A DNA stretch of 64,000 bases from JASHPR01 sp963833885 (GCA_963833885.1 CAWHZU010000006.1:186001-250000); one strand, 5' to 3'; shown: positions 1 to 9,660, counted from the stretch's first letter. Notes: generated by a model from the letters alone, not told the origin. Made by a program: numbers and translations.

Positions 1-749
1 ACCTCGGACCGCTTGTGTACCACGGCCCGCTGAGCTCGAACCTGGAGTCCACGAACCTGCCGCCGGGGGCCGGGCATCCGCTCGGCACCGACAACCAGGG
101 ATTCGACGTTCTCGAGGAGCTGATGATAGGCGGCCGCGCCGCGCTCGAGATCGGCTTCCTTTCCGCCGTCATCGGGATGGTCTGGGGGGCGGTCTGGGGG
201 GCGGTGTCCGGCCTGGCGGGCGGGCTGCTCGACGGCTTCCTGATGCGGATCGTGGACGTGCTGCTGTCGATCCCGTTCCTGTTCGTCGTGCTGATCGTCG
301 CGGTCCGGTACGGCGCGTCCGTGCTCGGGCTCAGCATCATCATCGGGATCTTCACCTGGCAGGTCCCGGCCCGGCTGGTCCGGGGCGAGGTGCTGACGCT
401 GCGGGTGCGGGACTTCGTCTCCGCGGCCCGCGCCGCCGGCGCCGGCTGGTTCCGGCTGACGAACCGGCACCTGCTGCCGAACTCGCTGGGCGTCATCATC
501 GTGACTGCGACGTTCAGCGTGGCCGACGCGATCCTGGCCGTCGCCACCCTCGGGTTCCTCGGGTTCGGCCTGCAGTTCCCGACGTTCGACTGGGGGGACA
601 TGCTCAACAACGGGATCTCGTACCTGCAGGACGGCTACTGGTGGCAGGTCTACCCGGTGGGGATCTGCATCATCGCGGTCGTGATGGCCTGCAACCTGCT
701 CGGCGACGCACTGCGCGACGCGCTCGACGTAAGGCTGCGCCGCCGATGA
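1..749 (+). CDS. Dipeptide/oligopeptide ABC transporter permease, DppC-like (5' partial)
   Basis: This is the inner-membrane permease of a peptide (or nickel) importer. The reading frame is open to the left edge (codons run from base 3), so the first membrane helix lies outside the window. About 245 residues are visible. They start near the GTDNQG motif that follows the first extracellular loop in DppC proteins and continue through hydrophobic segments. The EAA-type loop that contacts the ATPase is visible as SAARAAGAGWFRLTNRHLLPN. The stop TGA overlaps the ATG of the ATPase gene (ATGA), so the two are translationally coupled. The substrate cannot be told from sequence. Confidence 0.9.
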   Translation, partial: LGPLVYHGPLSSNLESTNLPPGAGHPLGTDNQGFDVLEELMIGGRAALEIGFLSAVIGMVWGAVWGAVSGLAGGLLDGFLMRIVDVLLSIPFLFVVLIVAVRYGASVLGLSIIIGIFTWQVPARLVRGEVLTLRVRDFVSAARAAGAGWFRLTNRHLLPNSLGVIIVTATFSVADAILAVATLGFLGFGLQFPTFDWGDMLNNGISYLQDGYWWQVYPVGICIIAVVMACNLLGDALRDALDVRLRRR

Positions 750-2833
750 GCCCGGTGCTGGAGATCACCAACCTGTCGACCCACATCCAGCTCACCAAGT
801 CGGTCGTGCAGGCGGTCGGCAACGTCGACCTCGCGATCGACGCGGGCGAGACCCTCGGCCTGGTGGGCGAGTCGGGCTGCGGCAAGTCGATGACCGGCCT
901 GTCCATCATGGGCCTGCTGCCGGCGGGCGGCGAGATCGTCGGCGGCTCGATCAAGCTGGCCGACCGGGAACTCGTCGGCCTCCCCGACACCGAGCTCCGC
1001 AAGATCCGCGGCAACGACGTCGCCATGATCTTCCAGGACCCGCTCACCTCGCTGGATCCCACCAAGACCATCGGCTACCAGGTCGCCGAGCCGGTCCGGC
1101 TGCACAAGGGCGCCAGCAAGTCGGCGGCCATTGACCGGGCGAAGGAGGTGCTCGCGCTCGTTGGCCTGCCCCGGCCGGCCGAACGGCTCGGCGACTACCC
1201 GCACCAGCTCTCCGGCGGGCTGCGCCAGCGCGTGATGATCGCGATGGCGCTGACCTGCGAGCCCAAGCTGCTGATCGCCGACGAGCCGACCACGGCGCTG
1301 GACGTCACGATCCAGGCGCAGATCCTGGCCCTGCTGCACGACCTGAAGGACCGGCTCGGCATGGCGATGCTGCTGATCACGCACGACATGGGCGTGATCG
1401 CCGGGCACGCGGACCGGGTCCAGGTCATGTACGCGGGCCGGATGGTAGAGGCCACCGACACCGGCACCCTGTTCCGGCACATGCGCCACCCGTACACCCA
1501 CGCCCTGCTCGCGTCGATTCCGCGGCTGGACCAGGACAGCAAGCAGCGGCTGCTGAGCATCGGCGGGCTGCCGCCGGACCTGTCGGACCCGCCGCCGGGG
1601 TGCCGGTTCGCGCCGCGGTGCAGCCGCGCCACCGACCGGTGCCGCACCGACGAGCCGCCGCTCACCGGTGAGACCTTGGCGCACCTGTTCTCCTGCTGGC
1701 ACCCGGTCGACGGCCCCGCGGGTGCCGGGGCCACGGACGGTACGGCTCCTCGCGCGCAGGCGGTCGCCGACCGGCCTCCCGCGCCGCCCGGCCTCCCGGA
1801 CAGCCCGGACGGCGTCGCGGCGGGAGCACCGCTGCTCGAGGTGCGCGAGCTGGTCAAGGAGTTCCCGGTGACCGCCGGGGCGATCCTGCAGCGCAAGGTC
1901 GCCGCCGTGCACGCGGTGTCCAACGTCTCGTTCACCGTGACCGCAGGGGAGACGTTCGGCCTGGTGGGCGAGTCGGGCTGCGGCAAGACCACGATCGGCC
2001 GGGTCGTTGTGGCGCTGGAGCAGCCGAGCTCGGGCTCGGTGCTGCTGGCCGGGCAGGACATCTCCGCGCTCAGCCGCGGCGAGCTGCGCAGGCAGCGCCG
2101 CGACCTGCAGCTGATGTTCCAGGACCCGTACTCATCGCTCGACCCCAGGATGCGGGTCGGCTCGATCATCCGCGAGCCGCTCACCATCCAGCACGTCGGC
2201 AGCCACCACCAGCAGCAACAGCGCGTGTTCGAGCTGCTCGACGAGGTTGGCCTGCCGCGCAACGCGGTCGAGCGCTACCCGCACGAGTTCTCCGGCGGCC
2301 AGCGGCAGCGGATCGGCCTCGCCCGGGCGCTCACCCTCAGCCCGAAAGTCATCGTTGCGGACGAGCCGGTCAGCGCGCTCGATGTATCCATCCGGGCGCA
2401 GGTGCTCAACCTGATGAAGCGGCTGCAGGCCGACCACGGCCTGACCTACATCGTGATCTCGCACGACCTGGCGGTCGTCAAGTACATGGCCGACCGCATC
2501 GGCGTCATGTACCTCGGCAAGTTGGTCGAGATGGGCACGGCGGACGACATCTACGAGCGCGCCGCGCACCCCTACACGGCCGGCCTGATCGGCACCATCC
2601 CGGTTCCCGATCCCGAAGTGGCCAGGGCGGGCAAGGGCGCGGTGATCAAGGGTGAGCTGCCGAGCCCGGTCACCCCGCCGTCCGGCTGCCGGTTCCGCAC
2701 CCGCTGCCCGTACGCCCAGGATCTGTGCGCCAGCGAGGAGCCTCCCCTGCGCGCGTTCGGGCCCGGGCACATAGCCGCCTGCCATTTCCCGCTCCAGACC
2801 GCGAAGTCAGAGCCCGCTGCCGCGACCGCATGA
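746..2833 (+). CDS. Fused dipeptide ABC transporter ATP-binding protein (DppD-DppF type)
   Basis: A 695-residue protein carries two complete ABC ATPase domains that energise the peptide importer. Walker A (GESGCGKS/T) occurs near residues 41-48 and again near 408-415. Each half has a signature motif (LSGGLRQR, FSGGQRQR), a Walker B (LLIADEPT, VIVADEPV) and a C-terminal oligopeptide-type extension with clustered cysteines (CRFAPRC, CRFRTRCPY). A Pro/Ala/Gly-rich linker of about 50 residues joins the halves. DppD and DppF are usually separate genes; here they are one chain. The ATG at 746 is preferred over an upstream in-frame start because it overlaps the permease stop (ATGA). Confidence 0.92.
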   Translation: MSPVLEITNLSTHIQLTKSVVQAVGNVDLAIDAGETLGLVGESGCGKSMTGLSIMGLLPAGGEIVGGSIKLADRELVGLPDTELRKIRGNDVAMIFQDPLTSLDPTKTIGYQVAEPVRLHKGASKSAAIDRAKEVLALVGLPRPAERLGDYPHQLSGGLRQRVMIAMALTCEPKLLIADEPTTALDVTIQAQILALLHDLKDRLGMAMLLITHDMGVIAGHADRVQVMYAGRMVEATDTGTLFRHMRHPYTHALLASIPRLDQDSKQRLLSIGGLPPDLSDPPPGCRFAPRCSRATDRCRTDEPPLTGETLAHLFSCWHPVDGPAGAGATDGTAPRAQAVADRPPAPPGLPDSPDGVAAGAPLLEVRELVKEFPVTAGAILQRKVAAVHAVSNVSFTVTAGETFGLVGESGCGKTTIGRVVVALEQPSSGSVLLAGQDISALSRGELRRQRRDLQLMFQDPYSSLDPRMRVGSIIREPLTIQHVGSHHQQQQRVFELLDEVGLPRNAVERYPHEFSGGQRQRIGLARALTLSPKVIVADEPVSALDVSIRAQVLNLMKRLQADHGLTYIVISHDLAVVKYMADRIGVMYLGKLVEMGTADDIYERAAHPYTAGLIGTIPVPDPEVARAGKGAVIKGELPSPVTPPSGCRFRTRCPYAQDLCASEEPPLRAFGPGHIAACHFPLQTAKSEPAAATA

Positions 2834-2956
2834 CTACCCCTCCAATACAAGATCCAGCACTTTCATGCATGCATCGCACAGCATCAACGTGTCGGCCGGG
2901 GCGATGTAGATGCCTCCGGACGCTAGGTGAGCGCGCGCGTGCCGCTTCAGGCGGGT

Positions 2957-2970
2957 GTCCGCATGCGGAC
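2957..2970. repeat. 14-bp perfect palindrome between the ABC operon and the TetR gene
   Basis: GTCCGCATGCGGAC is a perfect palindrome in the non-coding stretch 2834-3065, between the ABC operon and the convergent tetR-type gene. It could form a short hairpin (5-bp stem) or bind a dimeric regulator. It has no U-tract, so it is a weak terminator candidate. I see no gene in the rest of this gap. Confidence 0.35.
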
Positions 2971-3065
2971 CCATGCGTCACCCTGTGGGGGTACCGTCGC
3001 GCAGGAAGCTTTGCGCAATCGGGTCGGCCCACGGCCCTTGCAGCCGTCCTGTCCAGGTAGGTGCA

Positions 3066-3635
3066 TTACGGGCCTGGCCGGTCGAGCAATTCCGCGAAAC
3101 GTTCGAGTGCCAGGTCAGTGCGCCGCTCATCGCCGGTGGCGAACCGGTCGAGAAGGAGCCCGCGCAGCACGGCTATCAAAAGAGTCGCCGAGGTGGTATC
3201 GGGAGTGACGGAGGCATCCACGAAGGCGACGCCGAACTGGTCCAGCCACTCGGTCACCATGGCCCGGCCGCGCTCCGAATAGGCTCCGGGATTGGTCATC
3301 GCTTCCACATAGACCTCGAAGGACAGCCGCATGAACGGTGCACGCTCGGCAGAGCTAGCCCAGTCCCAGACGGCCCGGACCAGGTCTGCTCCCGACGCGC
3401 CGGTTTCTCGCACGTAGTCGGCCAGCATCCCGGACAGACGGCCGCGCACCTCGCTGAGCACCGCCATGATCAGTTCCTCCTTGCTGCTGAAGTCGTACAG
3501 CAGCATGCGAGGACTGGTGCCCAGGGCGGCGGCGAGTGGCCGCAGGCTCAGCCCGGTTAGCCCGTGTTCGAGCACGTAGTCAGCGGCGGCTGCGAGTGTC
3601 CTAGCCCGCCGCTGGGGATCAGCCGGTCGTGCCAT
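3066..3635 (-). CDS. TetR/AcrR-family transcriptional regulator
   Basis: This 189-residue protein has the usual TetR size. The N-terminal helix-turn-helix spans about residues 10-55 (alphabet typical of TetR: LSLRPLAAALGTSPRMLLYDFSSKEEL), followed by an all-helical ligand domain with little similarity to named subfamilies. It is read divergently from the small membrane protein gene at 3710. The shared 74-nt promoter region carries inverted repeats, so that gene is the most likely target, together with tetR itself. The ligand is unknown. Confidence 0.88.
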   Translation of the reverse strand: MARPADPQRRARTLAAAADYVLEHGLTGLSLRPLAAALGTSPRMLLYDFSSKEELIMAVLSEVRGRLSGMLADYVRETGASGADLVRAVWDWASSAERAPFMRLSFEVYVEAMTNPGAYSERGRAMVTEWLDQFGVAFVDASVTPDTTSATLLIAVLRGLLLDRFATGDERRTDLALERFAELLDRPGP

Positions 3636-3650
3636 GTTCCACTGCCCTTC

Positions 3651-3711
3651 TTGACACTGCCGGGTACCACTGGCAGTTTATGAAACGAGTGTGTCAATAA
3701 TACGGCCGTAT
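3651..3711. promoter_or_regulatory. Divergent TetR promoter/operator region
   Basis: Three nested dyads lie between the tetR-type gene and the membrane protein gene. TTGACAC (3651-3657) and GTGTCAA (3691-3697) are inverted copies, each containing a -35-like TTGACA on one strand. ACTGCC/GGCAGT arms lie at 3656-3661 and 3672-3677. ATACGGCCGTAT (3700-3711) is a perfect 12-bp palindrome that covers part of the -10 TAATAC (3698-3703) and the start codon at 3710. The +1 predicted from that -10 falls on the ATG, so the membrane protein mRNA is probably leaderless. Binding by the adjacent TetR is inferred. Confidence 0.55.
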
Positions 3712-4162
3712 GGCCAGTACGCAGAGAGGCAGGCTCGTGCAACACGCTCGCTCACCGGTTCCAGAACTTCCCGGAAGCCAGCCCGGGAGCCCTGCCCGGA
3801 CGATTCTGATCGCCGACTCGGTTTGGGATCTTCTGCTGGGGGTGGGGCTCATTCTCGCGACGGTCAGCGCCATCACCCGGCCCCTAGGTGCCGAGCCGTT
3901 GCGGCCGTGGCCGTTGCCGGTCGCGCTGGGCGCGGTATGCCTCGCTGCCTCGGCGTTTCTGCTATACGCCACCGCTCGCGGCGAGGCGGTAAACGTGTGC
4001 CGCCTGATCTCGCCCGGCAACATGGCCGCAACGGTCGCCGGAGTGGCGCTGCTCTCGGCGTTCCCGCATCCCGCGCATACGTACGTAGTGGCTCTCGCGG
4101 TCGCCAGCGTCGGGTGCGCGATCTTCGCGGTCTTCGAGTGGACCGTGCGCACCGAGCAATAA
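3710..4162 (+). CDS. Small membrane protein, unknown function
   Basis: A 150-residue protein with an approximately 30-residue polar, Pro-rich N-terminus followed by four hydrophobic segments (about 32-53, 66-85, 98-115 and 122-143). No family is recognised. It is divergent from the TetR gene, and its start codon sits inside a 12-bp palindrome, so it is the probable regulated target. Drug- or stress-responsive membrane roles are common for such pairs but are not shown here. It ends 25 nt from the convergent protease gene. Confidence 0.7.
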   Translation: MASTQRGRLVQHARSPVPELPGSQPGSPARTILIADSVWDLLLGVGLILATVSAITRPLGAEPLRPWPLPVALGAVCLAASAFLLYATARGEAVNVCRLISPGNMAATVAGVALLSAFPHPAHTYVVALAVASVGCAIFAVFEWTVRTEQ

Positions 4163-4187
4163 CACCGACGGACAGGTCGGGCCCTGG

Positions 4188-5666
4188 CTACTGGGGCGGG
4201 ATCTGGGCGAGGGTGATCTCGTGGGTGACCGTCTGGCCGTCCGGGGTGACCCACACGATGGTGACGGTCTTCCCGGCCGGCACCTTCGCCAGGATGCCGG
4301 TCAGCGACGCGGGTGAGGACACCTGCTCGCCCGCCGCGGCGGTGATCACATCGCCTGCGGCCAGGCCCGCCGCCGCGGCAGGGCTCTGGCAGAGCGCGCC
4401 GAGCACGAGCGCCCCGGATGAGGCGGGTGCGATGTGGCCGGGGATTCCCGCGGCCGCCGCGTTGGACAGGCATCCGCTCGGCGAGTTGTAGAAGCTGCCG
4501 CCGGGGCCGAGCCCCTGCTGCTCTTCGCTTTCCTTCATTTGCTGCAGCTGCGCCCGCGGACTGCTCTGCGTGCTCTGCCGGCCATCTGGCGCGCTCGCCA
4601 CGAGCACGCCCACAAAGCCGGTCGCGCCGACGCGCACGCCCGCGCCAGGCCTGCCGGCGATGATCTCCCGGGCGATCGTCATGGCCTTGTTGATCGGGAT
4701 GGCGAAGCCCACGTTCTCCTGGCTGGCCATGACGTCACTGCTCGAGGCGGTGTCCATGCCAATGACCTGGCCGGCGGTGCTCACGAGCGGCCCGCCGGAG
4801 TCGCCCTGGATGATGTCGGCGTCGGTCTGGAGCATGCCGGTCAGATGCTCGGCAGACTCACCGCTGCCCTCGTCACTGGCCGTGATTGCCTCGTTCAGGC
4901 CGGTGATAGCGCCGGTCACCGTCGCAATCCTGCCGGTCCCGTTGGCGTTGCCCATGGCGATAACGCCATCGCCGGCCTTGACGGCCGAGGAGTCGCCCAG
5001 CGGGACTGGGGTGAGCCCGGACGCTCCCTCCAGCTTGATGACCGCGATGTCCGAGCCCTTGTCGTAGCCGAGCCACATGGCCGGATAGGTCTTGTGCGTG
5101 GCGACGACCGTCGCGGTGAGGCCGTTGGTCGCGTTGATCACGTGGTTGTTGGTCAGCACCAGACCGGAACTGCTGATGATCATGCCGGTGCCGGCCGCGC
5201 CGGAGACGTCGGCGCCGTCGTCCTGGAGCTTGCTGTTGATCACGACGAGGCCGGGCTGCACGGCGCTCTCCACCCGCTGCAGGGTCGCGCTGCTGATGTC
5301 GGCGCCAGGTGTGGTTCCCGTCCCGGGCTCGGTGCTGGCGCCGCTGCCGGGGCGCAGGCCCGCGCTCGCGCTTGGCGGGCTGCCGCTGGAGGAGGTCAGG
5401 GCGACGGCCAGGCCCCCGCAACAGGCCGCCACCGCCGCGACAGCGACATAGGAGATGAGCGGTGCCCAACGCCGGCGCGGTGGCTGCGGGACGGGGCCGT
5501 AACCGGCCTGCCCCGGCCCGGGCAGACCGTAGCTCGGTGAGCCGGAGCTCGGTGGGCCAGCAATGGGCAGGCCTGGGATCACGTCGTCACCAGAATCGTC
5601 CCTGCCCTCGCCCGGCCGGTGCGCGTCACCGGGAGCCGTGGGATCGAAAGGAGATTGCGATGACAT
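4188..5666 (-). CDS. HtrA/DegP-like trypsin-family serine protease with PDZ domain, membrane-anchored
   Basis: A 492-residue protease of the HtrA type acting on the outer face of the membrane. A Pro/Gly-rich cytoplasmic N-terminus (about 60 residues) is followed by one membrane helix (near YVAVAAVAACCGGLAVAL), an S/G-rich linker, a trypsin-like domain and a C-terminal PDZ domain. The triad is visible: His in TNNHVIN, Asp in GSDIAVIKL and Ser in GDSGGPLV. ATG 5666 is chosen because GGAGAG lies 7 nt upstream; an upstream in-frame start at 5813 has no such site. The PDZ is interrupted by an approximately 60-residue Gln/Ser/Gly-rich insertion. It is divergent from the GH31 gene. Confidence 0.9.
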   Translation of the reverse strand: MSSQSPFDPTAPGDAHRPGEGRDDSGDDVIPGLPIAGPPSSGSPSYGLPGPGQAGYGPVPQPPRRRWAPLISYVAVAAVAACCGGLAVALTSSSGSPPSASAGLRPGSGASTEPGTGTTPGADISSATLQRVESAVQPGLVVINSKLQDDGADVSGAAGTGMIISSSGLVLTNNHVINATNGLTATVVATHKTYPAMWLGYDKGSDIAVIKLEGASGLTPVPLGDSSAVKAGDGVIAMGNANGTGRIATVTGAITGLNEAITASDEGSGESAEHLTGMLQTDADIIQGDSGGPLVSTAGQVIGMDTASSSDVMASQENVGFAIPINKAMTIAREIIAGRPGAGVRVGATGFVGVLVASAPDGRQSTQSSPRAQLQQMKESEEQQGLGPGGSFYNSPSGCLSNAAAAGIPGHIAPASSGALVLGALCQSPAAAAGLAAGDVITAAAGEQVSSPASLTGILAKVPAGKTVTIVWVTPDGQTVTHEITLAQIPPQ

Positions 5667-5940
5667 GATCCAACTCTCCATTGCGGTCGTGACTGCTTCT
5701 GCAAGCGGCCTGTTCCGGGCCGCCAGGTGCCACGATGCCGCGCTGGCGGTTGCGCGGCGGTTACATCTCCCGGCTCCCGGCGCGGGCAGCGAGATTTTGC
5801 CGCACGCGTTCACCCCACCGGGCGCGAGGTCCTGTTTATGAATTGTTGTCGCTAGACGTTTTAAATTCGCAACTCGTTAATGGAATAGCAGGCAGATTGG
5901 TGGAAAGCGCCTTTTCAACGTAACCATCCCGGGAGCGAAC

Positions 5941-8900
5941 ATGGTCTGGTCTCGTCGTGTGCCCCGTCTGCTGGCTGCCATAGGTTCGCTGGCGTTGGCC
6001 GTCCCGCTCGCAGGTGTTGGAACGGCCGCAGCCGCCGCGCCCCAAGGGTTAGCCAAGGCTGCTGCGTCGTCGGCCAGCTCACCGGATTCTCCCGTCGACC
6101 TGTCGACGCCGATCGACTTCGGCTCAGCAGTCGCAGCTCGCGGCGCGACAGTGACGGCCGGCGACGCACGGTTCGAGGTCCTCGGCGACGGCCTGATCAG
6201 GATGGAGTACTCGTCGGCCGGGAACTTCGAGAATCTGCCCACCGTCAACGTGCTGAACCGGCGCTTCCCCGTGCCGCATTATCGGACCCAGGTCAGCAAC
6301 GGATGGCTCACCATCGCCACCTCCGAGGCGATTCTCCGGTACCGGCTGGGATCGGGCCCGTTCGGGCCGTCCAACGTTTCAGTGAGCTTCCGTGACGCGG
6401 GCCAGCCAGCGACGGTCAGCCCGGTGTGGCAGAACGAGTGCCCTTACGGGCAGGTTTGCGACGCCGGCGCCGCCGCGCTCTCAGGTCCGGCCAACATCGA
6501 GACCAACCACGCGAACTACCAAAGCGTCGCCGGGTTCGTCGCCGGCCTGGCCCAGGGCAATCAGGCCGGGGCAACCTGGACCGTGCTGGGCGCCCCGGCT
6601 GGACAGGCTCGGGTGGCTCTGCGTTACTCCAACTACATCGGAGCGCTCGGCGGGCCCGCGCCCCGCACCATCGAGCTAATCGTCAACGGAACAGATACCG
6701 GGCCGCTGACGCTGCCCCCGACGACCAGCTGGGACGACTGGTCCACGGTCACCGCCGACGTTTCGCTCAAGGCTGGGGCCAACACGGTCGGAGTCCTGTG
6801 CGCAGCCACCGATAGCTGCAACGTCAACGTCGACACGCTGTCGGTGTCGGCCCCCGGATCGGCGGCGCCGACCGAGCCGGACATGGACTACCTGGGCGGG
6901 TACACCCGGGGATTCGACATGGCCACTTACGACTCCGGTTACAGCTGCCCGGCAGGCACGCCAACGGCCAGCCAGTGCACAGCCGCGCTTCCGGAGATGC
7001 ATCCCGGCATCCTCGACCGGGCCGGGTACCGGCTCCTCGACGACAGCCAGAGCGCAGTATGGACCCACGACGGCTGGGTGCAGCCGCGGCCGGCGGGCGG
7101 GGACGTCGAGGACGGCTACCTGTTCGTCTACGGCAACGACTACACCCAGGCGCTGGAGGACCTGAACAAGCTCACCGGCCCGTCGCCGCTCCTCGACGAG
7201 TCCAACTTCGGCGTGTGGTACTCCGATTACTACCCGTATACCACGTCCGATTACGAGAACACGCTCATCCCCGACTTCCGCGCCAACAACGTCCCGCTCG
7301 ATGACCTGTCCGTCGACACGGACTGGAAGTCCCCCAACGAGTGGGACGGCTGGGAGTGGAACCCGGCGCTGTTCCCCGACCCGCAGTCGTTCCTCGCCTG
7401 GGCCAAATCCCAGGGCATCCACGTCACGCTGAACGTGCACGCCAGCATCGCCGACAACGATCCGCAGCTCGCCGCGACCGAGGCCCTGGCGGGCGGCTCG
7501 CTCGCCGACAGCACCTGCTACAGCGGCGCGTGCAAGATATGGGACTGGAGCCAGGTCGGCCAGGCTGAGTCCTACTTCGCCCTGCACCAGCCGTATGAGT
7601 CCGAAGGCGTCGACTTCTGGTGGCTGGACTGGTGCTGCGACGCCTCGACCGTTTCCATGGCCGGGCTCACCCCCGACGACTGGATCAACCACCTGTACGC
7701 GATGGATCTGGCGAACAAGGACCAGCGCGGCTTCGTGCTCTCCCGGACCGGCAGCTCTTACCAGGATCCCGACGAGGTATACCCGGCCGGCCCATGGTCG
7801 GGCCACACCTCCACGCTCGCCTTCACCGGCGACACCTGGGGTACCTGGAACACGCTCACCTTCCAGGCGCAGCTTGCCGCCGACGAGGCCAGCATCGACG
7901 AGCCGTATGTGAGCAACGACATTGGCAGCTTCCTCGGGCCGCCGCCCGGGAACCCGCAGGACGACTCCGACCTGTACGCCCGATGGGTGCAGCTCGGCAC
8001 GTTCCAGCCGGTGCTGCGGCTGCATTCCAGCGCGGGCAACCGGCTGCCCTGGGATTACCCGGGGCCGGCCGACTCGGTCGCTGCCGGCTTCCTGCGGCTG
8101 CGCGAGGCACTCGTCCCGTACACCTACACCCTGGCCGACACTGGAGTGAACACCGGCCTGCCGATCACGAGCCCGCTGTACCTCGACTACCCCGGCGAGG
8201 CAGCGGCGTACGCCAACCCGGGCGAATACCTGTACGGTCCCGACATGCTCATCGCCCCGGCGACAACACCGGGCAACGTCACCACCGAGCGGGTATGGTT
8301 CCCGCCCGGCAAGTGGACGGACTGGTTCACCGGCGCCACGTTCCAGGGACCGGCCACCCAGACGCTCACGGTTCCGCTCGACCGGATGCCGGTGTTCGTC
8401 AAGGCAGGCGGCATCATCCCCGAGCAGGCGCCGAAAGGTCACGTCGGCGCCGATCCGAGCGCTCCGCTCACCCTGCGGGTGTACCCGGGTGCGGCCGCCA
8501 GCTTCACCCTCTACCAGGACGCTGGCAGCGGCACCGGATACGCGAAGGGCCAGTCCAGCCTGACGTCGATCAACACCGCGCAGTCCGCTAACGCAGCGGC
8601 CAGCACCGTGGACATCGGCCCGGCGCGCGGCAGCTATCCAGGCCAGGCCGGCACGCGCAGCTTCGACGTCGACGTCGTCGGCGTCAGCCGGCCGCAGGCG
8701 GTCCTGCTCGACGGGCAGCCGCTAGCCGCGAGCGACTGGACCTACGATCCCGCCACCCACACCGTGGCGACGGCCGTCACCGGTCTGGCAAACAAGGCAA
8801 GCGCCCAGATCACCGAGGTGGGCGGCACTGCCGTTACCCAGGCCGAGCCGGCCGCTGTGGACCTGAGCATCGACCCGGCCACGCCGCTGAGCCTGTCCCC

Positions 8901-9504
8901 TGGGCAGACCGTCACCGTGACCACGACGGAACGCAACGCTGGTCCCGGTGACGCCAGCGGCACGACGGTTCGGCTGACCGCGCCATCCGGGTGGACGGTA
9001 ACCCCGTCCACCGGGGCGTCGGCGGGCACGATCGCGCCGGGCTCGTCGGCCACACAGTCATGGAAGGTGCAGGCACCCGCCAGCTCGTCGACGTCACCGG
9101 AGACCGCGTCGCTGCAGGCGCAGGCCAGCTACACGAGCGCCGGGCTGCAGCAGCAGGTGTCCGCCGCCGAGCAGCCGCCTCCCGCCCAGGCCCCGCCGCC
9201 AGCCCCGGTGATCAGCCAGGTGTCGCCCGCGACCACAGCGGCTGGCACGTCGGTGACGTTGACCGGCCAGAACTTCGGGTCCAGCCAGGGCTCCAGCTAC
9301 CTCACCCTGGCTCAGGGCGGCACCAGCTGGGGCGCACCCTACGACGGCGCCAAGCTCACGATCACCAGCTGGAGTGACACCTCCATCACGTTCGCCCTGC
9401 CGCCAGACAGCGGAAGCTACCCGCTCGAACCCGGGACAGCCACGATCACCGTGACCGTAGACGGCCAGACCTCCGCCGCCGAGACCATCACGATCACGTC
9501 CTGA
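5941..9504 (+). CDS. Secreted GH31-family glycoside hydrolase with CBM-like, NEW3-like and IPT/TIG domains
   Basis: A 1187-residue secreted enzyme expected to cleave alpha-glucosidic or alpha-xylosidic linkages. A Sec signal peptide with an AAAAA-rich end covers about residues 1-35. An N-terminal GH31 beta-domain follows, then a CBM6/35-like insertion (about 185-305), the TIM barrel, and C-terminal beta domains. FWWLDWCCDAS near 559-568 matches the GH31 nucleophile region, with Asp563 as the candidate nucleophile; the paired Cys is unusual. A NEW3-type domain (about 980-1065) and an IPT/TIG domain (about 1095-1185) finish the chain. GGGAG lies 7 nt before the ATG. Exact substrate is unknown. 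Confidence 0.88.
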   Translation: MVWSRRVPRLLAAIGSLALAVPLAGVGTAAAAAPQGLAKAAASSASSPDSPVDLSTPIDFGSAVAARGATVTAGDARFEVLGDGLIRMEYSSAGNFENLPTVNVLNRRFPVPHYRTQVSNGWLTIATSEAILRYRLGSGPFGPSNVSVSFRDAGQPATVSPVWQNECPYGQVCDAGAAALSGPANIETNHANYQSVAGFVAGLAQGNQAGATWTVLGAPAGQARVALRYSNYIGALGGPAPRTIELIVNGTDTGPLTLPPTTSWDDWSTVTADVSLKAGANTVGVLCAATDSCNVNVDTLSVSAPGSAAPTEPDMDYLGGYTRGFDMATYDSGYSCPAGTPTASQCTAALPEMHPGILDRAGYRLLDDSQSAVWTHDGWVQPRPAGGDVEDGYLFVYGNDYTQALEDLNKLTGPSPLLDESNFGVWYSDYYPYTTSDYENTLIPDFRANNVPLDDLSVDTDWKSPNEWDGWEWNPALFPDPQSFLAWAKSQGIHVTLNVHASIADNDPQLAATEALAGGSLADSTCYSGACKIWDWSQVGQAESYFALHQPYESEGVDFWWLDWCCDASTVSMAGLTPDDWINHLYAMDLANKDQRGFVLSRTGSSYQDPDEVYPAGPWSGHTSTLAFTGDTWGTWNTLTFQAQLAADEASIDEPYVSNDIGSFLGPPPGNPQDDSDLYARWVQLGTFQPVLRLHSSAGNRLPWDYPGPADSVAAGFLRLREALVPYTYTLADTGVNTGLPITSPLYLDYPGEAAAYANPGEYLYGPDMLIAPATTPGNVTTERVWFPPGKWTDWFTGATFQGPATQTLTVPLDRMPVFVKAGGIIPEQAPKGHVGADPSAPLTLRVYPGAAASFTLYQDAGSGTGYAKGQSSLTSINTAQSANAAASTVDIGPARGSYPGQAGTRSFDVDVVGVSRPQAVLLDGQPLAASDWTYDPATHTVATAVTGLANKASAQITEVGGTAVTQAEPAAVDLSIDPATPLSLSPGQTVTVTTTERNAGPGDASGTTVRLTAPSGWTVTPSTGASAGTIAPGSSATQSWKVQAPASSSTSPETASLQAQASYTSAGLQQQVSAAEQPPPAQAPPPAPVISQVSPATTAAGTSVTLTGQNFGSSQGSSYLTLAQGGTSWGAPYDGAKLTITSWSDTSITFALPPDSGSYPLEPGTATITVTVDGQTSAAETITITS

Positions 9505-9513
9505 CACAGGCGT

Positions 9514-9529
9514 GCCCCGCTTCGGGGGC
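9514..9529 (+). terminator. Short GC-rich hairpin after the GH31 gene
   Basis: GCCCC (9514-9518) pairs with GGGGC (9525-9529) around a 6-nt loop, 10 nt after the GH31 stop codon. There is no U-tract, which is common for actinobacterial terminators. Position is the main support. Confidence 0.4.
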
Positions 9530-9660
9530 GGGCGGGTGTCGGTCGTCGAGTCCGTGCAGCTTGCGGCAGGGCCGGCAGTGCCGGGTCCTTCAGCCGTGGT
9601 TGGTGTAGATCGGCGTGGACATCGATCCCTGGTCGGAGATGCCGATCGCGACGCCGGCAC

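Noticed and set aside
6676..8442. Long open frame opposite the GH31 gene
   Set aside because: Antisense shadow: it has Arg/Gly/Val-rich composition with no domain, while the plus frame has signal peptide and GH31 motifs.
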